A stretch of DNA of 64,000 bases from Caulochytrium protostelioides (lineage: Eukaryota; Chytridiomycota; Caulochytriomycetes; Caulochytriales; Caulochytriaceae): NCBI GenBank assembly GCA_003615045.1, contig ML014166.1:1-64000 (forward strand), in the 5' to 3' direction. The position numbers and the translations under genes were made by a program. This document shows, in pieces, positions 1 to 9,675 of the stretch (position 1 is its first letter; every line of letters starts with the position of its first letter). The notes under the pieces were generated by a model. That model did not search any database. It was given only the letters and a program-made list of their open reading frames with translations, and had not been told where the DNA came from.

Positions 1-14
1 AAGCAATAGCTGTT

Positions 15-50
15 ACCGAGAGGTTGGAAGTTCGAGCCTTCCCTGAGGAG
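15..50 (+). tRNA. 3' portion of a tRNA gene, cut by the window edge
   Basis: Positions 26-30 (GGAAG) and 38-42 (CTTCC) form a perfect five-pair T stem around the loop TTCGAGC (31-37), which fits the TTCRANY consensus. A normal five-base variable loop AGGTT (21-25) and a possible 3' anticodon strand CCGAG (16-20) precede it. Bases 43-49 would be the 3' acceptor strand and 50 the discriminator; a T4 run at 55-58 could end Pol III transcription. Bases 1-14 do not pair with CCGAG, so they may be the end of a tRNA intron, which normally lies one base after the anticodon. The stretch CTGTTA resembles the tRNA-Asn(GTT) anticodon loop, but the stem does not close there. The isotype is therefore unresolved, and a damaged tRNA-Asn copy is the alternative. 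Confidence 0.55.
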
Positions 51-632
51 GATGTTTTGCAACCCATGGCCAGCCACTCTCCGGCATGCGCGCCAGGGGC
101 GGGCTCCGGCATGACGCCTGGGCTCGCTGTGGTCTGTCTTGGGTAAGGCGCGGTGTGTCGAATGCGCCTGGCGGCCGCCTGATGCCCGTGATGCGCCTGG
201 CCCCGGCGGGCCCTGAGGCGTGGCCTGTCTTTGCGGGGACGGGCGGACGCCGCCTGGTGTCGGAACGTCTTCGATCCGGTCCGGGCCGTCCGTGCCCAGG
301 CGGCGGGCACGTGGGACACGCCTGAGAACGGCGTGCAAGGCCGCGTAGTGCGTAGCAGTGGCCACGGCGGCGGCGGGACGGCCGCCGGGGTGACAAGACC
401 CCTGTCGCGCCGCGCCGCGCCGCGCCGCGCCGCGCCGCGCCGCGCCGTCCCGGGTTCATCACTCCGCAGCGGTCCTGGTATTCCTTCAGCGTCACATCGT
501 TCCGTTCTTGTACCCGACGCTCCGTCGGGATCGATTCGCTCGGCCGCCATCCGGTCTGCTTCTGGCGATTGCCCGCGGGCCGACGGGTCGACAGGTCGAC
601 AGGCCGTCGGCGCTCCCCTGACGACCGCGGCC
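51..632. other. Intergenic stretch upstream of the ICP55-like gene
   Basis: No coding gene is supported here. The reading frame of the next gene stays open back to position 231 but has no ATG before 633. The notable element is an eight-copy CGCGC array at 406-445. Promoter and 5' UTR of the aminopeptidase gene must lie here. Confidence 0.6.
406..445. repeat. (CGCGC)8 pentanucleotide array
   Basis: Eight uninterrupted copies of CGCGC lie about 190 bases upstream of the likely start codon of the ICP55-like gene. Pure GC of this length is slippage-prone and may be transcribed as 5' UTR. Confidence 0.9.
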
Positions 633-1641
633 ATGCTCGCCGCGGCGTTGCCCGTGTTCGCCCGGCGGATGCCGGGCGGCGGACGGCGAAATTCCGCCGT
701 TTCGTGCGGAGGGATCGCCGTCCTTGGCGCAGCGTCGGGGTCGACCTGGCGGCGGACCGCGGGCGCCCGCGCGGGCCAGCGTGGACTCACGACGACGCAG
801 CCGCCGCCGGTCGTGGCGATGGACGAGTACCAACGCCGGCGCGCGGATTTGCTGCGCCACCTGCCCCCGCACTCGCTCGTGCTCCTGGCGGGCAACGCGC
901 GGCAGTACCAGTCCGCGGGGATCTGGTTCCCGTTCTACGCGAACACGGACCTGCTCTATCTGACCGGCTGGGCCGAGCGCGATGCGGCGCTCGTGATCCG
1001 CAAGATCGATGACGCCCGCCACCACATGACGCTGTATGTGCGGCCGCGGCGCGGCGAAGAAGGCCTCGGCACGGTGACCCGTGACGTGCGGGATGCCGCG
1101 GCGACCGACGGCGCGATGGCGCGAGCGCTGCCGGCCACGCCGCCGGCCACGCCGCCGCCGGCGCCGCTGTCGAAGGCGTTGCTCGCGTCGACGGACCCCG
1201 CCGTCCAGGCGGCGGTCGCGGCGCTGAGCGAGGCCGAGCGCACGGCGCTCGCGACGCCCGGCGCGGACGCCGCGCTGTATGCGGCGGGATCAGGCGCCTC
1301 CGGGTGGGAGGAGCCGCCGCTCGGGTTGCATGCGGCGTGCGCCATCTACGGTGCCGACGCCGCGTGCGACATCACGGTCGGGTTCGAAGGCGCCGTCCGC
1401 GGCGAGATCGGACGCCTCGCGCAGCGGCTCCACGCGCTGCCGCCGGCGTCGTCGATCGATGCGGACCGCGACCACCCCAAGCTGCTGACCGACCTGCCGG
1501 CCCAGATCACCCCCTCGTTCCTGACGGGCCATCCGCTCGGGCACGCGCTGTCCGCATCGCCGCACGGCGCCGGGCGCGTCGGATCGGCGCGCCAGCGCTC
1601 GATGCCTGTACCGGTGCTCGGCCAAGCGCTCGAGGGCGCCA

Positions 1642-1672
<31 letters not shown>

Positions 1673-2921
1673 GTCGATGCCAACAGCAGCGTGGGCGGCC
1701 TCGTCATCCTCGCCGTCACCGTCCCAGCCTCCGTTGCTGCCGGCCTCGGCGATCGCGCCGCTGCGGCCCCATCTAGACCGCCTGCGGGTCCGCAAGTCGC
1801 CGGCCGAGCTGATCCTCATGCGCGCCGCGGCGCAGGCGACCGTCGTCGCCCACAACGCCGTTTATGCGAACTGCCGCCCGGAAGCGGGCGAGGGCGGCGT
1901 CTATGCCGCCTGGGAGGCCGCCATGCGCCAGCAAGCGCTCGAGCCGTATGTCGCCTCGGCAGGCGCGGGCGTGGGGGCGTCGGGCGCGCCCCCGGGCGAC
2001 GCCCGCCCGCCCGTGGTCGTGCCGCCCGACGCCACCGCGCGCAGTGCCTATGTGCCCGTCGTCGCCTCCGGCGTGCATGCCCTGACCATCCACTACACGG
2101 CCAACGACCGCCCGACCCTTGACACGAGCGGCAAGGGCTTTGTCCTGCTGGACGCCGGCGCCCGCGTCCATGGCTACGTCTGCGACGTCACGCGGACATG
2201 GCCGGGCGCCGTCGCTGCGGACGCGGCGGTCCCGCGTGACGCCGGCGCGGCCGTCCGACGCGCGTGGACGCCGGCGCAGCGCGCGCTGTACGACGTCGTG
2301 CTGCGCGTGCAGCTCCGCGCGATCGCGTGGCTGGCGACGGGGACGGCGGCCAACGCGCACGACGCGGACCGCTTCGACGTGCCGCCCGCGGTGCAGTGGG
2401 CGCTGCAGCAGCACCGCGGGAGCCGCCGGGGGCTCGCGTCGACGGCGCCGCGGCCGGGCACGGCGTCGCTCGCAACGCTGCACGAGCAGTGCGTCGCGTG
2501 GATCGCCGACGAGCTGCAGGCACTGTTCAATGCCCAGACGTCGCCCGCGGCCCGCGCGGCGCACGCGGCGGCGGCGCCCGCGCGCCCGTCCGTGTTTGGC
2601 GAGCGCCCCGTGCACGCGGTGACGACGTCGCTGGTCCGGCAGACCGTGTTCCCGCACTTCATTGGGCACTTCATCGGGCTGGACGTGCATGACGCGCCGA
2701 CGGTGAGCATGAACGTTCCGCTCGGTCAGGGCCACGTGGTTACCGTCGAGCCGGGCGTCTATATTCCGTGGGGCGTGAGCTGGGCGCCGCCCGTCTTTTG
2801 GGGCTGCGGAATCCGCGTGGAGGACGTCGTGGCGCTCGGCGCCGTTGTTGACGGTCGTCGCCAGATCGAGGTCTTGACGCAAGGCGCCGACAAAACCTAT
2901 GCCGCCTCGACGCCGGCGTGA
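633..2921 (+). CDS. ICP55: Xaa-Pro aminopeptidase, ICP55-type (mitochondrial M24 peptidase)
   Basis: Metallopeptidase of family M24B. Icp55 relatives trim one residue from mitochondrial matrix proteins after presequence removal. From ATG 633 the protein has 762 residues. The first 60 or so are Arg/Ala-rich with almost no acid, as in a mitochondrial presequence. An aminopeptidase P N-domain follows (from about MDEYQRRRADLLRHLP, residue 63) and then a C-terminal pita-bread domain. All five metal ligands are present: D507, D518, H679 (in HFIGLDVHD), E706 (in VEPGVYIP) and E730 (in GIRVEDVV), spaced as in PepP. Low-complexity inserts, including a poly-Pro run near 1650, make it longer than usual family members (about 500). 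An ATG at 819 would drop the presequence. The 3' end faces the MutS homologue 165 bases away. Confidence 0.87.
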
Positions 2922-3086
2922 GCCCTGGAGCCGCGTAGCGGCTCATGTAGCGCAGGCTGCCGGTCGCTGGCGCGTCCCGGGCCATCACGGGTCGTCCTCT
3001 GGGCGCGAGTTGATGACCGATTCACGCGTTGCCTCTCTACTCGACCCGACTAGGCGGAAATCTAATATGATACATGCGAGGATCCC

Positions 3087-3343
3087 CTACGCGACGGCGG
3101 CGACTGCGTGGCGAACCGGCGAGAGGACCGGCGCCCGCGGCGGCAGGGCCGGGGTCCCGCGGCGAGGCGCGGCGCCGGGCCGGAGCCGGAAGTCATATGC
3201 GTATTCGCCCGTCGACAGCGCGATCACGGCCGTGTGCTGGCACGCGGCGTGCGCCAGCCGCTCGGCCGCGGCCCCCTCGGTCGCGGGGGTCGCCGTGCTC
3301 ATGAGCGTGCGCGGCAGGGTGGGCGCCTCCATCGGCGTGGTCA

Positions 3344-3389
<46 letters not shown>

Positions 3390-5414
3390 CAGCAGCCCTG
3401 TGGCAACGTCGTCCACGAGCCATAGGCTGCGCGGCGTCAGCGTCACCATCGTCGGCAGCAGCAGCTGCAGCGTCGGCGCCGTCGCGACCAGTGTCGACGC
3501 CAGCGGCCGACCCCGCGCGTCCTCACAGACGAGGCGGTCCACAAGCCCCAGCGCCGCGTGCGCGGCCGTGACAAAGAAGCCGGCCTGGGCGAGCAGATGC
3601 GCGGCGCCGACGCTGCGCAGGTAGGTGCTCTTGCCGCCCGCCGCCGGCCCCATGATCAGGCCGATCGCCGTGCCGCGCGGCCCGGCCCCGAGCCGGCAGT
3701 CGTTCGCCACGAGCCCGGCCTCGGCGGCCACGCCGTCCGGGACAGGGTCGCGCGCGCCGAGGAGCGTGGTCTCGGGCCGCGCACGCATCACGGGCCGGAC
3801 GGCGCCATACCGCCGGGCGAACGCCGCGCCGGCCCGCGCGACGTCCATCGCGGCCAGCCGCGCGGCGATCGCCGCGAAGCCCGCCGCATGCTGCTGCACG
3901 GCCTCTCGGCGTGCGGCGGCGGACCTGGCGGCGGCGGCCGCGTCCCGCGCCGCCCGCACGGCGTTGTCGTCGGCGCCGTCGACCGCGAACCGCGGCGGCG
4001 TCTCCATGGCGCCGGCGTCCAGCGCGGCCACGATGGCGCCGTAGTGTGCGGCGGCGGCCACGACGTCGGCCACGGCCGCTGCGGTCGCGGCCTCGCGGGC
4101 GGCGCCGAGGGCGGCGTCGGGCACGCCGAACCCCGTGCCGGTCAGCGCCGTGTGCAACTGCCGCGCAAGATCGCCGACGGCGGCGAGCCGCACGCCGACG
4201 GCCTCCGCGAGGGCCAGGTCGGCCACAAAGAAGGCGACCTCGTCGTGCCACAGCGCGATGCGGTCCGCGTCGTCGGCGGGCCAAACCAGGCGGTCGCGGA
4301 GGGCACGGCGGCCCATCGGCGTCACGGCGCCGCGGCTGAGGGCCGCGCCGAGCGGGCCGTCGGCGCCCGTCCGCGGGTCCAGCACGCCCAGCGCGCCCAG
4401 CGTGTCCGTGTCGACCGCCATCACGGGCACCGGCCACGACGGCCACGCGGGCCGTACGCGCGCCGCCGCGCTGCAGTGGCCGCACCGGGCCAGGTGGTCC
4501 TCCAGCGCTTGCGCCGCCGGCGACGAGGACGAGGCGCTCGACGGCGCCCGCGGCCACGGCTGCAGGGCGGACGGCCACGTCGCGGCCAGCCCCGCGCGGC
4601 CGCCGAGGTCAGCGACGAGATCGGGATGGAGCAGCAGGTCTTTGGGTTGGACCCCGCGGCAGTACGCAGGGAACTCCCGGAGCGGCACCGTGCGCTGCGC
4701 CGCTTCGCCGGTCGTGAGATCGATCCACGCGACGCGGACGGCGTCGGCGCCGGGAAGGCGTGCCGCGGCCAAGCACCGCCACGCCGTCGCCGGCGCGGTG
4801 CCCGCCGTCGCCGGCGCGGTGCCCGCCGTCGCCGGCGCGGTGCCCGCCGTGAGCCACGTGACGACCGCGCCGGCGCGGCCCGGCTGCTGCTGCACGCGCA
4901 GGACGGACGTGCCCTCCGCGAGACAGCGGCGGATGCGCGCCGCGGCGGTCGTCCGCCGGATCCGGGACCCGCTGGCGCGGCGTCGCGGCTTGGCGGGCGC
5001 CGGCACCGCGGGCACCGGCGCGACGGGCGCATACCACGTGACCTTGTCCGCCTCGGCGTCCCCGCCGTCGGCGCCGGCACCGTCGGCACCGGCGTTCGCC
5101 GTCTCGACGAGAATGGGGAAGCGTGGGTAGGCGGCTTGCAGGCGCTGCACGTGCTCGGCGACGGTGGTCGGCGGAAGCGGCGTCGGGACGGGTGGCAACG
5201 CGGATGGGACCGCGGATGGCAATGGCGACGGCAATGCCGACGGCGACGGCGACGGCGATGGCGGCGCAGGCCACTCCATCGAGACGGGAAGGTCAGGGCG
5301 CAGGCGGGCGAACCCGCGGCACGCAGCCAGGCGCAGGATCGGCCGCGGCGCGCTGATGCCTACCGCTGCGACGGCCGAGGCGCAGCGGTGGAGAGAAAGC
5401 CATCGGGCGGCCAT
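3087..5414 (-). CDS. MSH1: MutS homologue, probably mitochondrial MSH1, with divergent ATPase
   Basis: Mismatch-repair ATPase family; Msh1 maintains mitochondrial DNA in fungi. The 775-residue product starts with an Arg-rich, acid-free segment (MAARWLSLHRCASAV...) typical of mitochondrial import. A connector-like part (AWIDLTTGE, about residue 233) and the lever/core signature TPMGRRALRDRL (363-374) are followed by Walker A GPAAGGKST (589-597) and a Walker B-like LWLVDDV with D668-D669, where MutS proteins normally have Asp-Glu. The GRGT signature is replaced by ATGL, then about 15 serines encoded by a pure microsatellite. I see no mismatch-binding domain I with its Phe-X-Glu motif. Length is below yeast Msh1 (959). 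The family call is good; MSH1 and residual ATPase activity are inferences. The start is the first ATG in frame. Confidence 0.8.
3346..3387. repeat. (GAC)14 microsatellite inside the MutS homologue
   Basis: Fourteen perfect GAC units, read on the minus strand as a serine tract just after the Walker B region. Unit-length change would lengthen or shorten the ATPase domain without breaking the frame. Confidence 0.95.
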
Positions 5415-6594
5415 CGCGGACGCTGATCCAAGGCGGCCGGACGGGATGCGAGCGATGAAGGAGACCGAGGCCGCTTTGGCCGTCGGATTCTACGGATCTT
5501 CTAGAGACCGAATGAGCAGTTGTCGATCGTCGATGCCTATGCAAAGCAGCGGTAAGGCTCTCACTTCTGATGATCGCCATGCAACGCCCATCCATCGCAT
5601 CTGTGGAACGCTGCCATTGCCCACCACCTACGGCGCTGACGAGACTGTGATCCATGATGACGCAGGTGCGACACATCGTGCTTTATACGTTTCAGGATCA
5701 TCAAAAGAGCAGATGTCGATGCTCGCGCTCCTGCTCACACTCTTGCGAGTGCTCATATGGTCCTTGCCACGATCACTATCAGCAATCAATAAATCTAGGC
5801 ATCTAGGCATCAACGCATCGAGTCATCAAGGCATCAGGGCACGAGGGCACGAGGGCACGCAGGCATGCGGGTATCAAGGCATCGGCGGCCTTCGCGCCCT
5901 CAAACTCCGCCGTGAGTCATCATCACACGACAACAAGGCGCACAGCACCCATGAGGACCCTGGACCTTCCCCTTGCCCCCCAGTGATGAATCAGCACGGC
6001 CATCGACACGTCGACACGTGCGTCCGAGGGGCTGGAGCACAGGGTTGGTGCGTGCCGATCGTTGCGATGACGCGACGGCGTTGCCATGGACCTCGTGATG
6101 CACCCTCTTGCCGAGGCGGCCGGGGGGATCGACGGCCCCATCGTGGGGAGCCGGCAGGCGCAAGCGCGGGGCGGCGTGTGGCGCAGCAGGCATCAGGGAA
6201 GGTGGCGCCGCCCTCTCGCGGCGGCCGCGGCTCGCGCACGTTCCAGCGAGGCGCCAGGCGCAGCACACAAGGACCCATCACCGAGCTGCGAGCTGGATAC
6301 GCGTGAGGCCATGGCCGTGGCCGCGAACCACGCCGTCGCATGGAGGGGCGTCCCATGAGCTCGGATGGCCTCCCTTCGCCGATCGCTGGCCCGGCATAGC
6401 GCTTACGGCGGCGGCGATCGAGGGATCGGTGGGCGCTGGTTTGAGATGAGCGGGGTGCCTGCGCTCTTGATTTCCCGAGGAGATCGGCGTGCTGGGCTCA
6501 GCCCGTCTGTTCTTCCGCCGATCCTGCTGTTGCTCAAGCGACGACGCTAGCTGCTGCTGCTGCTGCTGCTGTTGCTGCTGCTGCGATCGCAACG
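5415..6594. other. Divergent promoter region between MSH1-like and DHHC genes
   Basis: No convincing gene. Frames spanning parts of this stretch show no recognisable domain. From about 5798 to 5882 there is a degenerate array of GGCATC / GGGCACGA-like units. A CTG/GCT tract at about 6550-6582 lies just before the DHHC start and is open in its frame, but has no ATG. Confidence 0.5.
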
Positions 6595-7804
6595 ATGGCG
6601 CACGCGCGACGGATGCCAGGCACGTGGCCCACGTCGCGCATCCCTGCACTGGTGGGCGGCTATATTGTCTGGCAAGGTAAGTGAAGTGCCCGCATGCCAT
6701 GTGCATCCCTGGTCCGACGGTGCTCGCTGCCGCCGAGGCCTCAGCGAGCGTCTGCTGTCGTGCATTGATGCTGCTGCTGCTGACGGGCATCCATTTTTCG
6801 CCATCCATTGTTCTTTGACGATCCTCATGATATCACGAACGTCTCATGGCGGGGGCCGTGACGTAGTCGTGGTCAACCACGTGCTGCTGGTCCCATCCGC
6901 CTTCTTCGACCCCTTCCACGTGTGGTGGAGTGTGCCGCCCCTCGTCGTGATTGAGACGGGGATCGTGGTGCTGCTCGCCAACTACTATGTGGTGGTGACG
7001 CGCGATCCCGGCTATGTGCCGCTTCGCGGCAGCCCGGCGACCCCTTTGTCTCAGGAGCCTGAGGAGGAAGCGCATGAAGCAGAAGAAGGCGTGCGTGATG
7101 ACCCCATCGCGCTGACGCCGTTCGTGTCGCCGGTCGTGCTGCGCCCGCCGAGCCCAGCGTTCGGCAGGACCGCGCGGTGGTGCGGGTCGTGCCAGCAGCC
7201 GAAGCCCGTGCGCGCGCACCACTGCCGCCGCTGCGGCCGCTGCGTGCACCGCATGGACCACCACTGCCTGTGGACCGGCGGCTGCGTCGGCGCCGCCAAC
7301 CTCCGCGCCTTCCTGCGCGTGCTCGGTTGGGGCGCCATGCTCGCCTGGCTCGCGGCCGCCGTCAGCCTCGTCCGGCTCGTCCGGACGGTCTGGGCGCTGC
7401 TGGCGATGGCGGACGAGGCGGGCCGGGCGCAGGCGACGCCGCGCGTGCGGCTGGGCCTGCTCGCGCTGAACGTCGTGGGCGACGTGCCGATCGGCGCGAT
7501 GCTCGCGTTCCTCGGCGCCGGCACGCTGTGGCACGCGATGCACGACACGACGACCATCGAGCAGCTTGCGCTCGCGGACGCCGCGCGCGTGGCGGCCAAA
7601 GCCGCCGGACCCTCCTGCGGCCGGGCGTCACCATCCCCTCCATCGCGGCGGTCGACATCACCACCCGCGCCGATGAGCTGCTGGCGCGCCGTGCTCCAGG
7701 ACGCGTCGTACGCGAGCCCCTATGACCGCGACGCCCCGCGGGCCAATCTGGAAGCGGTGCTGGGCCCCGGCGGCTGGTGGCATTGGGTCGTGGGCGTCGG
7801 CTAG
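6595..7804 (+). CDS. DHHC-type protein S-palmitoyltransferase (one intron)
   Basis: Membrane enzyme that transfers palmitate to protein cysteines via a DHHC cysteine. The model joins 6595-6676 to 6867-7804 (donor AAG/GTAAGT, acceptor GTAG), giving 339 residues. The join creates a continuous first membrane segment (IPALVGGYIVWQ then VVVNHVLLVP), which an unspliced reading lacks. TM2 is about 45-69. The Cys-rich domain runs WCGSCQQPKPVRAHHCRRC and then DHHC with C161. TM3 and TM4 (about 177-198 and 225-248) follow, then the TTxE-type motif DTTTIE and a C-terminal SPYDRDAPRANLEAVLG matching the NPYDxGxxxN element. Oddity: the usual DHHCPWxxNCVG reads DHHCLWTGGCVG. The ATG at 6595 is first after an in-frame stop at 6442; an ATG at 6613 is the alternative. 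Confidence 0.85.
6677..6866 (+). other. Intron of the DHHC gene (190 nt, phase 1)
   Basis: Starts GTAAGT after AAG and ends GTAG. Splicing keeps the frame, because G from exon 1 plus TC from exon 2 gives Val. A CTGAC sequence near 6779 is a possible branch point. Support comes from the repaired first transmembrane helix; no transcript was available. Confidence 0.72.
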
Positions 7805-8690
7805 CCGCCGTCGACCGTCGATCGGCAGGCGCATCGCGGGCGCGTGCGGCGGAGCGCGCCGGCTGCTGTGGTCCGAGATGGTCTCGTCATTCTGCTTTGC
7901 CGCATCACGATGGAGGAGAATGATACGATCATGATGATGATTTGATCACGGTGATCATCGTCTCACCCAGCCAACACCCCCCGTCCCCATCTGCGGCGTG
8001 GCTGTGGCGCTTGCGGGCGTTCCTCCCACCGTGCAGCGCATCCTAGCGCTCATCGCTCATCGCTCATCGCATCGCCCAGTGCGAGTGATCGGCGGTTTTC
8101 TTCCCCCCTCCTTGTCTCCGTCATGAACCTCGTTCGTCGATCCGTCTGGATAGTCAATGAAGACCCATGACGCAGTTCTTGTGATTTGAGGTCCCGCTGG
8201 GTCGCGCGCGGCATCCGTGGATCCTGCAGGTTCTTCCCGCGCGCCTCCAGCGCCTCCGTGCTCTCACGGCGCGTGGCGCTCCTCGCTGATGGCTCCCCCC
8301 GAACCCAGTCGAAGCGCGACGAAACCGCGACGCGGCACGACGCGGCGTCGTGGTGCGCGTTCGACGCGCGCCGGTCCACCGATGAGCCGACGGACGTTGA
8401 TGGCGGGCCAAAAGACCCGTGCGCGATGGATGTGATCGCGGGGGATGTCGGAGCGGCCGCCAGGGCCTTCGGCGATTGACGCGGTCGCCGTCGCTGCTGC
8501 TGCGTGCGTGCGTACGGGCGTCGCGTCGCCTGGCTTCGCCGCGCGCGGCGGCCCTCGTTGTCGCCGCGGCCGTCGCCTTCCCCCCGGCACGCGCTGGCAC
8601 GTGCCGAGCGCGCATGGCCCTTCCCTCCCTTGCGGGCCACGCCGCCATACGCGTCGTCCCCACCTGCCGCGGTCGCGGCCGACGACGCTT

Positions 8691-8749
<59 letters not shown>

Positions 8750-8765
8750 AGCTAGCTAGCTGGCT
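8691..8765. repeat. (GGCT)n tetranucleotide array grading into (GCTA)n
   Basis: About 14 uninterrupted GGCT units followed by three GCTA units and one further GGCT. It is non-coding in any gene I can support and would be a highly variable microsatellite. Confidence 0.93.
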
Positions 8766-9183
8766 CTCAGGGGGCCATGATGCGGCGCTGGCATGGCGAA
8801 TGCGCTACCCTGTCGCCGAGGCAGGATGCATGCGGCACATCCGATGAACACAGCGATGCCGCATGCCAGAACGCTGCATCCGGCGCGGGGGGTGCGCGTG
8901 AGCGCCACAGGGTGAAGGCCCCTCGCCCCCCACAACCCCCAACGAGGAAGGCGGCGGCGCCGGTGGCGGTCCTCTGAAGCGGATGTGTCGCATGCACGGG
9001 TCGCCGCGGGGCTGCTACGGCGATGAACGTGTGTGTTGCAGGTGCGCGTCAGTGCGGGAGCGGATGAGGGAGAAGGAGAGGGTCTGGGCACCTGCATCGC
9101 TCGCTCCCCGGTGCGTCAGCATCTCGACCCGTGCTCGGGGGGGTCGACCCCGGCTATCACGGCGTCCTGCGATCCCAGGTATC

Positions 9184-9218
9184 GCATCACGCATCACGCA
9201 TCACGCATCACGCATCAC
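9184..9218. repeat. (GCATCAC)5 heptanucleotide array
   Basis: Five exact head-to-tail copies of GCATCAC upstream of the transporter gene. Confidence 0.93.
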
Positions 9219-9675
9219 GCTTCGCTGCGATGCGTTGTTAAAAGCGGATGGCCTGCCAGGCGGCGATCCGGTCCTGCCGACGACCGGGAGCAGCCTCAAG
9301 CGATCCGTCGGCCTGGCGACTCCGCTCCATTCGCGTCGGAACAGGTCCTATCGTGGAGGGATCGTCGACCCCCGCGAGATGGCATCGATCAGGGAACGGG
9401 GACCCCCTTTGCCGTGCTTCCCATTGAGCCGCCGCGCTGCACCCCTTCTTGACGGACTGACCGGCGTTGACCCGTACGCCGAGCCGAGCCCGCTTAAGCT
9501 TGAGCAGCGCAGAACCACGTAGAGCCGAGCTCGGCTGCTCCCGATCGACTCGCGTACGCGCCGTTGGTGGTTCGCTTTTTTTCCCATTCTTCACGCGTTG
9601 CGGGCACGTCGCGGGTCGACGCTGCCACGGCCTAGAAGACGGGAACGCCGTGTCGCTCGCAGAGAGCGCGCGCCT

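Larger units (their letters stand above)
7805..9675. other. Intergenic stretch rich in short tandem repeats
   Basis: No supported gene; frames on both strands are Arg/Pro-rich GC artefacts. Contents: an odd palindrome TGATCACGGTGATCA at 7943-7957, a CATCGCT-type run at about 8045-8073, a long GGCT array at 8691-8765, and a five-copy GCATCAC array at 9184-9218. The 5' region of the transporter gene lies at the right end. Confidence 0.55.

Noticed and set aside
5164-6306. Plus-strand frame of 380 codons starting inside the MutS homologue
   Set aside because: Begins antisense to coding sequence and continues over degenerate repeats; no domain.
9184-9218. Possible CRISPR-like array
   Set aside because: Units are seven bases with no spacers; a plain tandem repeat. 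No cas-like gene exists in the window.
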